A stretch of DNA of 64,000 nt from Zhengitettix transpicula (Eukaryota; Arthropoda; Insecta; Orthoptera; Tetrigidae), in assembly GCA_037074705.1 (NCBI GenBank), contig CM073593.1, positions 7,011,001 to 7,075,000 on the forward strand, in the 5' to 3' direction. A model generated the notes under the pieces. The model saw nothing but the letters and a program-made list of their open reading frames with translations. It did no database searches and had not been told where the DNA came from. The first letter of the stretch is position 1. The number at the start of each line of letters is the position of its first letter. Of the stretch, positions 33,003-45,057 are shown piece after piece. Made by a program: the position numbers and the translations under genes.

Positions 33003-33050
<48 letters not shown>
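33003..33050. repeat. (AT)n microsatellite
   Basis: About 24 AT units directly after LTR B10. Confidence 0.95.
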
Positions 33051-33052
<2 letters not shown>

Positions 33053-33297
33053 CCAGTTTTTTGAATTACTAGCTAGTCAGCATTCGACCCTACAATTTAT
33101 AAACTTCGACAAATATTTTAATCAATTTTATTTCTCCTTTATCCACCATTACATCTCCCACCCAAGAGATCCTCTATCCTCAACAATCAACCACAGAGAC
33201 TCTACCATCAAAAAAAATATTACATCACTTCTCTTTTTCTTCTTATACTCCAGCTAGTAGATAAAGTTTTGAAATATCATAATTGACATGCTTCAAT
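33051..33297. other. unassigned spacer
   Basis: No recognised feature. Confidence 0.3.
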
Positions 33298-33301
33298 ATA
33301 T

Positions 33302-34051
33302 TGTAATAATTAAATTTAATATGAATGTGGCGTTTCTAAATGAAAGAACTTAAGTGAAAACTATTAAACAAGATTTATTAACAATTTTAAAACAAATATA
33401 AAATACACAAAATATTTGGGATCTCAGGGTCTTGAACTGGGTTTGATAAATGGCAGAATTTATATAATCAAAATTACATTTACTTTTTATGGAAATCAAT
33501 GCGTCTGAACATAGACGAAATTTGTTGCGGAAGAAATAATACTGAAGATTGAATTTAAACAATTTTAATTTTATCAAGAATTAAGGATCTCATTTTATCG
33601 ATAATTAAATTATTAAAGAACGATCTGACTTTTATCTTTTAAACACGGTTTACAAATGATTTTAAATTTTTCTCTACTTACGGCCGCCCAGGTCTCTTTT
33701 TAGGTTTTCGTGCACAATTTTGGGGACATCACTGATTCTAAATAGTCATAGACTCTAAATGTTCACAGGCTCTAATTGGCGTTGTTTGTTAGTTGGTTTA
33801 ACACAAATTGGTTGGTTCTCGATGCTTTACTGCAACTAGTTGCTCTGTCTCCTTCCCGACTGAATATTGCTTTACTTCATGACTGTTCGTTCGTCTCGCA
33901 AGTTTTGAGCGCGTAGAACCTTCTCGACTCATCAACAATGTTTGCTTTGCCTTGCCGGTTTGTTGCGGCGTCTGCTCTATATCCACTAATAATGAGTCCT
34001 CTACAATTCAACTTTTCAATTAGAACAATGCCTTAATTACCAATTACTACA
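33302..34051 (-). mobile_element. family B solo LTR, copy B11 (internally deleted)
   Basis: ATAT flanks at 33298-33301 and 34052-34055. Same subfamily as B3 but ~170 bp shorter: the segment around the repeated ACTGTA... blocks of B3 (21960-22140) is missing. Donor-like GTAAGT on the minus strand at 33676-33681. Confidence 0.82.
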
Positions 34052-34068
34052 ATATATTTTCTTTACCC

Positions 34069-34330
34069 GGCCAGCTGTGGTGTAGTGGTCAGCGTCATTG
34101 CCTCGCATCACAGAGGTTCCGGGTTTGAATCCCGGCATGGACATGGATGCTTCGGGTTTTACTGGTCACGAAAACTGGAGTTAAGGCTGTGGGAGAATCG
34201 ACACTCTGACCAGGTGTCACTCCTAAACCCAGAAAGTGTCACGTAAGATGACAGTCTCGATAGGTCAAGGTCCTTTATGGGCTGTCGAGCCGAGAAAGTA
34301 AGATACTTTCTCTGTTAATTGGGTACTTCA
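34069..34330 (+). mobile_element. tRNA-derived SINE
   Basis: Pol III promoter boxes are clear: A box TGGTGTAGTGG (34078-34088) and B box GGTTTGAATCC (34122-34132), 33 bp apart, in a tRNA-like head starting GGCCAGCTGTGG. The body has GGAGTTAAGGCTGTGGGAGA and GACCAGGTGTCACTCCTAAA, repeated in the partial copy at 52560-52695. It lies 14 bp after LTR B11's flank. Confidence 0.85.
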
Positions 34331-34389
34331 TGTAATTATTTTTACAAGAAGTTAACTCAATTCAAGAAGATAAAGAAAAATGTGCAGTA

Positions 34390-34890
34390 CGTAAAAAATC
34401 AACACGTTGCACCTTCCAAGGATCGTAAATCGCAAGAAAAGTAAGCAAAGGAACCACCAACCATAAACCTGAATCGCACAATAGACCGCTAACAGGGGAA
34501 AGGTGAGGCGGAAAGGAGAGAACAGCCGTGGACAACGCGTGAAGCTGTCTCCCTCGTAAACTTCACGTCTTGCTTCTACATTGCCAGAACAAAACTTTCT
34601 TTCAAAAAAGCGTGACGAGGGTAAAAATGTGTTCAGAAACGTAATTCTTCTGTTTATTAAAGATTTTATGAATTATAAAAATGTTAATGGTCTGTCAAAG
34701 GCCGTTAATTGTACGTATAATTATATTATAAGAATTACATAGTTATTAGTTTTATTTACATACCGAGAATATGTAGTATGTATTGATTAATTTGTTCGCG
34801 CAGCTTAATATATACAGTTATGATGTTTTGAAAAATTATATATGTACAAACCATTTTAACTGATTCTGCTCATTATTTAATATCATTGGA
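34390..34890. other. unassigned DNA
   Basis: A GC-richer block at 34490-34590 has no repeat or coding hallmark. Confidence 0.3.
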
Positions 34891-34899
34891 GTTACACTA

Positions 34900-35300
34900 A
34901 AAAAAGGTCAAAGAACCACTTGAGCGTAATTGATACCAGTAACTTCGTCTTTCTAAGAAACGAGCCGATATTAATTGTAATTGGGCGCAGAGCTCTTTAT
35001 TGGAAATGAGATATTTGGTTTCTTCGTGCGGCGGGTTTCTTGCAAGAGAGGAGCAGGTTAAACCTGTACCAGCCAGCGGGTCCATTTCTTGAGAAACAGT
35101 CAGGAAATGACGTAGCGCGTAATTACTCGCGTAGACGCGGCGGCGCCCACACGACACTTGCAAGGTGCTCGCTCTTCTCTCTACAGGCCTAAGTAGTCCC
35201 TGCAATGCCAGCCTTCTCAAAAACGGATGGGATCCGAGACGTTGCAGAGCTACCAACATGTATAATTCCAATTCTCTCGATTCCGCCAATGTAATGTTTA
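34900..35300. promoter_or_regulatory. candidate regulatory island
   Basis: Non-repetitive and GC-richer, with TTAATTGTAATTGGG, GCGTAATTACTCGCG and CTTTATTGG. A 130-codon minus frame (34897-35289) spans it, rich in Arg, Leu and Ser and with no recognised domain. The frame may simply reflect local base composition. Either reading is tentative. Confidence 0.25.
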
Positions 35301-35924
35301 TTATTCTTACTGCAGAAGGTGAGAATCTTCAGCCTGTTTCTTGCCTCTTCAAATTTACGAACGTAATGAAAGAATTTATTTAGTCAATTTGTTGCTTATA
35401 TATGTTTACATTTAAAACATTGTATATATTGTTTTGTAAGTTTCTCGATCATATCGGATGCAGTGACGGCTCGTGAGTTTTTTGAAGGTATGTGCTACGT
35501 CATCACAAGCAACCTTTATTTTACGATGATAACGATGTTAAATAATACTACTGCGCCAGTGACAGTGTTACCAACATTCTGCTCCGAAAGTATATTTTTA
35601 ATTCCGTGTAATTTCGCTAGTGTCAAATATTTTAAAAGCGGAATAATTTAGCACAGGATTACCCCAGGATGGAAATGAACCGCTACTGTGAAACTGTTAT
35701 CCAATTTATTAATTTTCATTTTGAGTTATCGAGGTGAATTCTAATTCTGCGCAATGTTGCTGTATTACGAAGGGCCTTTACACATGGTATGACGTCAAGT
35801 GTCTATCTGACTGATAATTCTCGCGTGCGTCTACGAATACGCAAATATTATTATTTCAAAAGTATTCAATTCCATATTCAAAATTATATAAAAAATTTAG
35901 AAAAATACAACGTTGAATAACATA
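35301..35924. other. unassigned DNA
   Basis: No recognised feature. Confidence 0.3.
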
Positions 35925-35932
35925 TAACTTTA

Positions 35933-36445
35933 TTATGTTTTTAGGTATCAAGCTACATGAGGGTAATCCACATGGTGGCAACTACCCTTTAATAGCATAG
36001 GAAGGGATTTGAAAGGGGGATGCGGAAGGGTAGAGGAAGGTAGCCAAGGGTTAACTAGGGCCCTCGGGCTATAGTTTAAGGCATTCCAATCCGGCATTCA
36101 CCTAAAAGTAATGCAGGACAAACCCTAGAAAATCTGCATTAGGTAGGTCGGGCATTGGGTACTTGTCCCACGCTCTTCCGATAGCGGGAGAGGAGTTTGT
36201 TGTGGGGATGCAGCATTCCCTTCTCCGTACCTCGACCAGTTTAGGAGGCAGCGAACAACTCTTACCGTATTCCCTAGGTCTGTGACCCCAGGACATACAC
36301 CTCTCAAAACAGGCCAAAGTGCCTCGGCTTGTGGGAACCTTAGTTCAAAAACGGAGAGAGGTAAACGCGTCCCCTTCCATCTCTCCTACAGGTTTATGCC
36401 TGCCTGTCTGCCTGCGAGAGAATAGCCCTCGCAGACAGCTTTCGT
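35933..36445 (-). mobile_element. family A retroposon, copy A7
   Basis: 8-bp TSD TAACTTTA (35925-35932, 36446-36453). Complete 5' hairpin in the GGGCTATT-loop form; the CCGACTATTCCAATGGG segment is deleted at about 36250. Confidence 0.78.
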
Positions 36446-36523
36446 TAACTTTAATTTCATATTTATTTTCCTTTTATATTGCGAGTTTCGCATGACATAA
36501 AAGAATTGGGAACAAACATTTTC

Positions 36524-36758
36524 TTTTAGGGCAACAGGCTACATGAGGGTGATCCACATTGGGCAACTGCCCTTTAATAGCATAGGAAGGGATTTGAAAG
36601 GGGGGATGTGGAAGGGTAGAGGAAGGTAGCCAAGGGTTAACTAGGGCCCCCGGGCTATATTTTAAGGATCCTACCTAGCATTCGCCTAAAGAAATGCAGG
36701 GAAAACCATAGAAAAACCTGCATCAGGTAGGTCGGGCATTGGGTACTTGTCCCACGCC
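36524..36758 (-). mobile_element. family A retroposon, copy A8 (5'-truncated)
   Basis: Holds only the 3' ~230 bp, stopping abruptly after CTTGTCCCACGCC. Same orientation as A7, 80 bp away. Confidence 0.75.
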
Positions 36759-36759
36759 A

Positions 36760-37350
36760 AAGAGAATCGGAACATTTAGGACGGGCGTGCTATCTCGCTT
36801 ACGACTATAATTATATATATTTTTAGGAGTTAAACAGGCGTGTCCAACTGTTCCATTAATTTAGCCTGGACTCTTCCAATGCGAATAACTGACATTAATT
36901 TTTTGTAAGGAACGCAGTCGGAATTCCTCTGGATCCCGTCACCAAGGACCGCAAGCAGGGACACTTATTTGGATCTTGGTCCTAGTTTCGTTATTAACCG
37001 AGTTCTGGTGACATCTTTGTAAAAGGTAGCAACGTTCTCATTGTATATTCGGAAGTTATGATTATTGGCAACAATACACGTGAAATTTTTTTTGTCGTCT
37101 ATATTGTCTTTATGTACTGTCCTTTCACAATTTTTCTTGAAAGGTTTTAAAGAAATTCAGGTACTGTCTCCGTGACTGCTCTACCACTGAACTGGATCCG
37201 GCAAACCCAAATTAGAAATATTGGGGCAGTCAAATGTCGGTAAGGAGAGACGCTAGAGTCTATATATATGACATAAAATAGATTGTACTTTTTTATGTGA
37301 GTGTTTGTTAAAAAATATGTTCCGCATACATATCCACTCCTGTGGAAAAC
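36760..37350. other. unassigned DNA
   Basis: No recognised feature. Confidence 0.3.
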
Positions 37351-37351
37351 C

Positions 37352-37556
37352 GGAAACATACACTGAGGGGGTAAGTCACGTCAACTACCCCTTTGGGCGG
37401 GGGTTGACGGATATGCTAAAACGGCCGAGATTTGCGTCGGATAAATATTACACGGGGTCAATATAAATAAAGCAACAATAACCGAGATTGGTGTCAAACA
37501 TGGGGTTATGGATGTCGCTGAGCTTAATTACGACAACCCGGACATCCGGCTAGTTT
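37352..37556 (-). repeat. family C repeat, short copy C5
   Basis: The right end ACATCCGGCTAGTT is the terminal motif in reverse; it has GGGGTTATGGATGTCGCTGA and CGGCCGAGATTTGCGTCGGA. A single truncated unit. Confidence 0.6.
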
Positions 37557-38040
37557 AAAATAAAATTAATTTTTGGAACAAGTAGTTTCGTCTTCCATTG
37601 AACATTCAGTAATCAACGGTTTTTAGCAATAAATTTTTGAAATGAGGGACACATTTTGATTGCCTTGCAGTGATTCCATTTGCCTCTTACGGAACAATTG
37701 TTCTGCGATTGTAAACACGTGAGCACATGCACGGGTGAAACGTCGGCATGTATTCAGAGCAGCTTTCACTACCTCTACAGTTGGCATCAGTCTTGGAACA
37801 TATTTCATGAATATTTATATTATGGGCCACAAACCATGCAACACGCGCGAGAAGAATGGCTATGCCCATCTCTCTGTCTTCTACTATTCGACGTAAATTA
37901 TTTTCGTCTCACTTTTGTAATTAGGTTCGTTTGTTTAACCTCTTGAGTTTTTATTTATTATTATTTGTGCCATCAATATAGTTTAATGTAGTGAACTGAT
38001 AGTTCTTCGAAAAATCACAAAGCGTACAATGTCTCTTTCG
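37557..38040. other. unassigned DNA
   Basis: Overlapping short frames on both strands (37623-37946) have no recognisable motif. Confidence 0.3.
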
Positions 38041-38042
38041 TT

Positions 38043-38045
<3 letters not shown>

Positions 38046-38084
<39 letters not shown>
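38046..38084. repeat. (AT)n microsatellite
   Basis: Abuts the 5' end of LTR B12. Confidence 0.95.
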
Positions 38085-38087
<3 letters not shown>

Positions 38088-39094
38088 AATGACAACTAAT
38101 TAGGACATTAATTGTTTGAACATAAAAATCTAAATTGTTTGAGAAATCTATTATTGCGGCAGGCGCTTCTATAGCGACAATGTAGCCCAGCTCTGTTCCT
38201 TTGTCGGAAGGTCCGAAAATGGCGTATGCGCGCTAAAATGCGGGACGATAGTTCAGTTCGCGGAAAGACATCGTCGATGTATAACTGTTAGTTGGTGAGG
38301 AGAATTCAACAGAGTTGGCGATCAGAATTTAACAGAGTTGGCTGGTGCCTGGACATTTCTGAGGACAAAGTAAAACATTCACGAAAGCATAACGTCGAAA
38401 CTTGCTAAGTAAAAGCAGTTTTGTGTCCATAGTCGGCCAGAAATAGAAAAATTTCGGTTTGAGTCCAAAGTAGTAAAGACTGGCAAATCTACAGACCACG
38501 GAATTCACCTAAGGAAAGCAGAATTCACCTAAGGCAAGCAGTCAACTGATACCTGACAACAAAAAAAGGAGGATCATCCGAGTTCCTGACATCCTATAAA
38601 TTTTGGCTAGAATCAATGTAAAATCTGTGAGTCTTACAATCAGTGTAAAATCCCGCAATAGTGTATTTCTAAAACGAAAGTTATGCTGGAATGCTGGACA
38701 GATGTGAGTAACAAATTACAAATTAATTAATCGTGTAGACGTAATTAAAAGATAGAAGTCAGATTTTGTTCTCATTTTAAATTTCGTTCTGATTTAATTT
38801 CAATTAAATTTCTTTTCATTTAATTGTGAAATTGTTGAGTTGTTTATTAATAAGATTTTTGAACATAATTAATGTGTCCATTATCAAACCCAGTGAAGAC
38901 CCTGAGATGTAATATTTTAAATTTGTAATTGTTTTAAATTATTGCCACAAAGTTAATAAATATTGTTTGTAAATTTAATTAATTCTTTTATTTAATTAAC
39001 GCCTTCCAGTTAATTATTACATTAATAGCTTCAACGAGAGGCGAATTCTTCAAATTCATTAATATAAATTAACGCCTCGTAGTTGAATATTACA
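38085..39094 (+). mobile_element. family B solo LTR, copy B12
   Basis: TGTAATGACAACTAATT start, GTTGAATATTACA end, ATAT flanks. Internal short duplications (GAATTCACCTAAGGMAAGCA at 38501-38540; AGAATTYAACAGAGTTGGC at about 38301-38341). Donor-like GTGAGT at 38704-38709; one PBS-like module at the end. Confidence 0.82.
39022..39094 (+). repeat. PBS-like terminal module in LTR B12
   Basis: Starts TTAATAGCTTCAACGAGAGG after a TTATTACA and ends in ATATTACA, i.e. a decayed form of the B6 modules. Confidence 0.6.
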
Positions 39095-39114
39095 ATATGT
39101 ATATATATATATAT

Positions 39115-40200
39115 TGTGGTAATTAATAGGAAATAATTAATTAATAAACTAAAATTTTGACTCGCATTGTTAGCGGCATAAAACACACAAGTCGTACACA
39201 AGAATTCAATGTTTGTGGGTATTGTAGAGGTTGGTTAGCTAGACGCGCAGAGCAGAGTCTGTGGGGAGCCGAGCTCCAGTAAAGTCTTCGTGGAAATATA
39301 GCAGTGGACAGATGAAAAGTATAAAATCCAGCTAAAACAGTTAGAACATTTTACAAGTTGCAGTCTGTGAGATAACTACGTAATATTCAACGCTGAATGT
39401 TTAGAGTGCTGAGTCTAAATTATTGTATTTAGACCACGTTCGACAATTTTGGGAGCCCAGGTAACTGCATCTAGCAGTTGAAAAACTTCGGAACGAGTTA
39501 GTAATATTTCTTAAACGAACAGTGAACCAACTTTTGCAAAACTAAAAGTTTTGATTAGAGTCAGTGGACAAAATGACCTTTCTATAAGTGAAATAAGTGT
39601 GTGTGTACGAAGGAGACTATTTCCTTGAGTACCAGAGACAGTAAGATAAAATACCACAGAATTACTATCTGTAAACTCATAAGTAAAGATATTATCGCCC
39701 GATTTCGAATTTCATTCAGAATTTAAAGTTCATATTTTATGTTTTTGCTATGTAATAATCTATTGATGAATTAAGTACATGATTGTTTGATAAAATTTAA
39801 TTGTTAAAAAGGTTTTTTTTTATTATTAAAGGTCCAATAAACGACTCTGGGATATACTCATTTTCTTGTAAAAGATTAATTGATAATGTAACTTGAAATT
39901 TATTTGCCTAAATAACTTTTATAAATTATAATTGTTTGCAGTTAATAAATGTTAACTGTTTGTTTTAATTGTTTTTGCATTCTTTATTGGACGTAAAGTA
40001 CTACAAATAGACGCCTTAACGTGAGACATTGCTTTTAATTTAATTGCCTTTCATTTGTGATTACTACAAATTGACCTTCAAAGTGTGGTTTTCTTTGTCA
40101 AATAAATTGAATAATTGTAGTTTTTTATGTTATTACTGCAAATAGGGCGCCTTAACGTGGGGCTAATTTCAATCATTTCACTCAATTTGTAGTAATCACT

Positions 40201-40203
<3 letters not shown>
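39115..40203 (+). mobile_element. family B solo LTR, copy B13
   Basis: TGTGGTAATTAATAGG start and TAATCACTACA end with ATAT flanks. Donor-like GTAAGA at 39641-39646 after GAGTACCAGAG. Three PBS-like modules make up its last ~200 bp. Confidence 0.8.
40006..40203 (+). repeat. three PBS-like terminal modules in LTR B13
   Basis: Modules at 40006-40068 (AATAGACGCCTTAACGTGAG), 40069-40140 (AATTGACCTTCAAAGTGTGG) and 40141-40203 (AATAGGGCGCCTTAACGTGG). Each ends ACTACA or ACTGCA. All three are diverged from TGGCGCCCAACGTGGGG. Confidence 0.8.

Positions 40204-40253
<50 letters not shown>
40204..40253. repeat. (AT)n microsatellite
   Basis: Lies between the 3' ends of B13 (plus) and B14 (minus). Confidence 0.95.
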
Positions 40254-40256
<3 letters not shown>

Positions 40257-41108
40257 AATATACAAAAAGATGTGGCATATAAATGAATGAAAAGTTAATA
40301 TTTAATAAACAAAAGAATTTATTGTGGCAATACTTGAAACAATTACACAAATAATTACAAATAGAATTTATCTCAGGGTCATTACTGGGTTTGATAATGG
40401 CTAATCATTTATTTAGAAATCTTATCAACACAAATTTCAATAAAAAGATTTACTCGTCAATTAATTATGACGAAATTTACTTGTCGACGAAATTATACTA
40501 AAAAGATGGATTCTACTTAACAAATTTTATCAAAGGAAGAGAACGAAATCTGACGTCTATCTTTTAATCCGGTTTACATAATTAATTGTTTTATATTGGT
40601 ATTCACTGCAGCATTCCAGGATACTTTTGACTTACAAAGCACTATGACGAGTTTTTGCACAGCTTCTACTAAAACTCACTGATTCTAAAATTAATATTTT
40701 TAGATAAAAATCAGGAACCAGGAACCTCCTCTTCGTCTCTCCCTCACTCGGTTGACTCCTGCTACTTCTCTGCCTGGCTATGTTCACCAAAACTGCCTGT
40801 GCTTAGCAGGTTTTAAAGTTCTGCGTGTGTGAATGTTTTATCTATGCTTTCCTGCAAGCTCGTTTCGATTCTCGCTCTCGCCTTTCGCTTTCGTCCTCGT
40901 CTCTCGGTACGTGTTTTAATCTCCAAGTTCCAAAAGTTCTTTCACGACCACCCGATCGCTGAGGATTCGAAATACGGACTGAACTCTACCGTATCTTAAT
41001 GTGAACTCTACTCTACCGTAACGTGATCTGCACTCTCTCATACCATAACGTGAATTGCTTCTCTAACAATTTAGATTACAATTAATGTGTTAATTAATTG
41101 GCATTACA
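40254..41108 (-). mobile_element. family B solo LTR, copy B14
   Basis: Minus orientation; ends TGTAATATACAAAAAGATG (left) and GGCATTACA (right) with ATAT flanks. B7 subfamily. Its donor-like site is lost (GCAGTGAAT on the minus strand). Confidence 0.8.
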
Positions 41109-41109
41109 A

Positions 41110-41540
41110 TATATACTTTTTTCAAATATTAAAAGTCCGTATCAAAAGTTTGGTATTTAATTCAGCACTTCTTTTGTCTGTTATTTGACTACTTACATAT
41201 ATAATTTGTTTAACATCAATAGTTTTATATAATAGAAATATTGTCCAAATTACAGGATTTATTTATTTAAAATAATTATAGTTTTTGTAATTTTATGTAA
41301 TTGCTACTGAACAAACTATTCATTTATAGATTAAATAAAAAAAATAAATCGATACGTTCATTAATTGTAATCCATATGTTATAAACGATGTAATGTACGA
41401 ACTTTGTTGTTTAATATCAACACCTGATAATGCCGCACTTCGGACTGAAACATGCTATTTAATTTAATTTCATGTCATGTATTCAATCGTCATAAATAGG
41501 AGCTTTCAGCTTGCGCCGTAGTCATCAGCAAAAATATATA
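41110..41540. other. unassigned DNA with module remnants
   Basis: CACTTCTTTTGTCTG at 41165-41179 matches the PLE-linked modules; a GAAAC core follows at 41424-41451. Confidence 0.35.
41424..41451 (+). ncRNA. hammerhead-like core
   Basis: CTGATAA, CCG/CGG stem around CACTT, then GAAAC; G8 is changed to A. Stems I and III unresolved. Confidence 0.25.
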
Positions 41541-41542
41541 CA

Positions 41543-42304
41543 TACTAGTTGAGTGGCTGGAATTTCCCGGGTTTTTATTTAAATTATCCCGGAGAAGGAA
41601 TTGAATTGCCACTAACCTCTTGGTAAAGATTTCATTTAACCATCAAATGCGTCAGTGTTTGGAATATTTACGTTCCCCTCCTCGACCTAACCCGTCAGCA
41701 GCTAACTTCACACTGACGGTACTTGAACATCTCGGGAAATCTCCTTCGACATAAAATAAGAGGGTCTAAAACATTCTTTGAAAGACAGAAAAATATTCGC
41801 ATCCTTCCACCCCACTCTAGGAGCTAAACTACAACTTAACCAGTACGATTAACGTCAGTTTTCAACACCAGTCTCGGTTCTTTACTCATTACTTTAATGT
41901 AACGGCTGAACTAAGGTCAATTGACATAGTGAGTGTCAGAATTAAACATGGCTTTCTATAACCCTGGATGTGACATCAATGTCGGTTGTTACGCATTATT
42001 TTTAAGTATCACCCGTCCACCCCCTCCCTTAGTTGTGATGTAAGAGGTTTTAATTATACACTGTTAACATCTGGGGAGAAACTATTAAACTAATCGACCC
42101 CTGAAACTATTTTTTCGTCGGTAATATCGGCCGACGTCGCATATTTTAAAATTTCACCCAGCTCACACCTTGGTATTTTCAAGACGCTTCGAAAGGCAGA
42201 CAGATACCTTCGCGGGCGTACGCACAACAAGTATCTAAGTTTGATCGCAATCAGATGAATGGTTTAGCAACGCATAGGAGACACACAGACAGACGTTCAT
42301 TTAC
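41543..42304 (+). repeat. family C repeat, copy C6
   Basis: Begins ACTAGTTGAGTGGCTGGAAT and ends AATCAGATGAATGGTTTAGC ... GACACACAGACAG. Shorter relative of C4 and C7. Confidence 0.6.
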
Positions 42305-42309
42305 GGGAT

Positions 42310-42660
42310 TAAATGCGAGTGAACTATTGTGACGAGGAGATGAGTGTTTGCAATGAAATCCTCTCGCCCACCGTAGTAGCGAATAATTTTGGCTCCTCTT
42401 TGTAAGATCTCCCCCGAGACCACACGGGGCGCGGAGGACGGACACGCCCCTGTAATTAACAAGAACAGCCGCGTAATTAACAGGGCCCTTAATCATGGCG
42501 CGCTCTCATTACGTCCTGACCACACAAGGCAAATTGCGATTTAACATGAATCGCGGGGTCTTGCATTGGCTTTATGGAGTTTGTAAGCTGATTGCATTTA
42601 TTGAACAGCGTCCCTTTTACTGTGCGTAATTACTATGGGGACGGAATCATTCTAGACGCC
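42310..42660. promoter_or_regulatory. candidate regulatory island
   Basis: Non-repetitive, GC-richer; three TAATTA sites (TGTAATTAACAAG, GCGTAATTAACAGG, GCGTAATTACTATG), TTTATGG and CCTTAATCATGG. An 81-codon minus frame lies inside but has no motif. Regulatory role is inference. Confidence 0.3.
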
Positions 42661-43010
42661 GGGATCTCTCAGGCATGTGCAGAAAAACGTTAAGTGTCAT
42701 AATGAATGGAGACTGTTACAACTGTCATTTCAAATCCCTCTGGACAGATTCAATGAGTTCCTAATCATAATGAAACTGTCAAACAGATTACAAACGTTTC
42801 ATTTCTGTGGTTTATATGATACGGTAAAAACAACGATTTTTTTTTATAAAGACGTAACCTTGGAACAAATTGTAAAAGTTCATTAGCTGTAAATAACATG
42901 ATGTTACTCACAAGCTCTAATTGAATGTTTTATGGGGATTAAAAATCGGGCATAGAAACAGGAATTAATGTATTATAGGTAATAAACAAGCCAAATTTGT
43001 CAGAAATGTA
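42661..43010. other. unassigned DNA
   Basis: No recognised feature. Confidence 0.3.
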
Positions 43011-43796
43011 GTTTAACTAGCTGAGAGACTGGCGTTGCAAGGGTATTCATTTAAATTATCCCGTAGAAGAAATAATTCCACACTAATCTCTTGTTAAACA
43101 TTTAATTTAACCGGCATCAATAGCGCCAGTGTATGAAACGTTTACCTATTTACATTTCCCTCCCCGGCCTAACGCTTCGGCATCTAACTTCAAATAAACC
43201 AAAATGATGACTGACAGTATACGGGAATTATCATACTACATAAAATTAAAGAGTCTAAAAATAACGACGAATTCAGACAGTAATAAATACTCGTTAACTT
43301 AATAAAGTCTAAAACTACTCCCGATATCTTAAAGGAATAAAGCAATATAATCTTTAACTAAATAGAGACGTAATAGAGCTGGTGCGCTAAGAGAATAAAA
43401 TATTAACCCGGTAACTTCGAGAGGGTCAAAACTACTCCGGGTAACTCTTTGTCAACCTCGTCCACATCTACGAAGTGAAACATAAAATTTCATTAACCAC
43501 CATGGTTAATGCGAAAATTAAAATCAGCCACTCCTATAATTCCGGAATCTACATTAATATCCGTCTGATTTCATTACTCTTTATGTAAGTCCCTTCCACA
43601 ACCCTTCTACCCTCCCTTACCTTTGGCAGTTTAAATTAGACTTGAAAATTCTAGAGTGCCACTATCAAATTAAGCGACCTCTATAACAATTTATTGGAAG
43701 CTAATAATACACTTTTACAAGTTTTTAAAATATTCCATACCACCTAAAGCCCTCAGTAATAGTTCCTGGATCGAAAGAAACACTTTGATTAATATA

Positions 43797-45057
43797 CCAC
43801 TGTGATCAAAAGGTAAGGTGAAATAGTCATTTAAAACCCCCGGGTATTAGGAAGGCAGGTAAAAAAAATTTCCTAGGATGGTAGGACTGTCTATAATATT
43901 TTCCAAGCGTCTGTTTGTTAAAAGGTTTAATTATCTCCGAGTTACACGTGTTTTTGTAAAAACCAAATGTGAATTTTTCGATTTTTGCTATGGGTGATTA
44001 TGTTGAGCAAAGAACTTGCATCAGATTTTGTTTGCGGAAAGAATATTTGCGAACTCGTTGAAAATGTTGCGGATCAAACTATGACACAATAAAACGTTTA
44101 TAAGTGGTACAACGAGTTCAAAGAGGGCCGAGAACGCGTTGAAGACGAACCTCGCTCTGGACAACCATCAACGTCTACCGACGAGGGCCACGTCCAAAAA
44201 ATTAGAGAATTGGTGCTTGAAAATCGTCGATGGACAATTAGAGATCTCGCTGATAGTGTTGGAATATCATTTGGCTCAACCCAAACAATTTTGAAGAATG
44301 TTTTGTGTCTCAAACGCGTCAAGTCTCAATTTTTTCGAAAAAAAGCGTCGCGTTGATGTGTGTGAAACTTTTCTGTCTGACTATCAGGACCACTTGAAAT
44401 GCATCATTACTGGAGACGAGACTTGGATTTACGTATACGACCCTGAAACCACCGACCAATCCAGCGAATATCGTGCCAAAGGTGAAGCAAGACCGAAAAG
44501 GCCACTGCAAAGTCGATCGAAAATCAAGGTCATGTTGACAGTTTTCTTTGATTATCGTGGTGTGGTGCACTATGAATTCCTTCCGCCGGGTCAAACTGTC
44601 AACAAAGAATATTATTTGAGCGTTATGCGTCGTTTGCGTGAAGCTATTCGTCTGAAACGGCCGGAATTATGGGCGAACAACTCTTGGTTCCTTCATCACG
44701 ATAATGCACAATGTCATACTGCATTGGTTCTTCGCGACTTTTTTGCCAAAAACTCGACTCATATCGTTCCGCAACCATCGTATTCGCCTGATTTGGCTCC
44801 GTGGGACTTCTGGCTATTCAGCAAACTCAAAAGGCCAATGCGGGGACGCCGTTTTGACACGATTGAGGAGATAAAAACCGAATCGAAGAAGGTATTGAAG
44901 GCTATACCGGAAAAAGACTATTCAGACTGTTTCGAGGACTGGAAAACGTGCGTTATATCGGACGGGGATTACTTTGAAGGTGATGAAATTGATTTGGAAG
45001 AATAATTGAAGAATTTATATTTTATAAATAAATCACCTTACTTTTTGTTCACAGTGG
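43797..45057 (+). mobile_element. mariner transposon, inactivated (copy 3)
   Basis: Termini match copy 2 (CCACTGTGATCAAAAGGTAA; right end reverse-complement CCACTGTGAACAAAAAGTAA). TA flanks at 43795-43796 and 45058-45059. 34 bp shorter than copy 2. Confidence 0.9.
43990..45005 (+). pseudogene. mariner transposase pseudogene (copy 3)
   Basis: The last 235 codons (44298-45005) are open and hold the full catalytic domain: aspartates in TGDETWIYVYD, HHDNAQCHT and SYSPDLAPWDF, with DD34D spacing. The N-terminal part is broken: small deletions near 44045-44075 remove segments present in copy 2, an AAA-to-TAA change follows near 44088, and ~18 bp are missing near 44325 relative to copy 2. The two copies carry different lesions, so they were disabled independently. 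A protein starting at 44298 would lack the DNA-binding domain. Confidence 0.9.

Noticed and set aside
34069..34140. Functional tRNA gene
   Set aside because: The promoter boxes are good, but a body shared with 52560-52695 follows, so it is a SINE.
34897..35289. 130-codon minus-strand ORF as a host gene
   Set aside because: No domain, composition reflects a local GC-rich patch, and there are no supporting exon signals; kept only as part of a candidate regulatory island.
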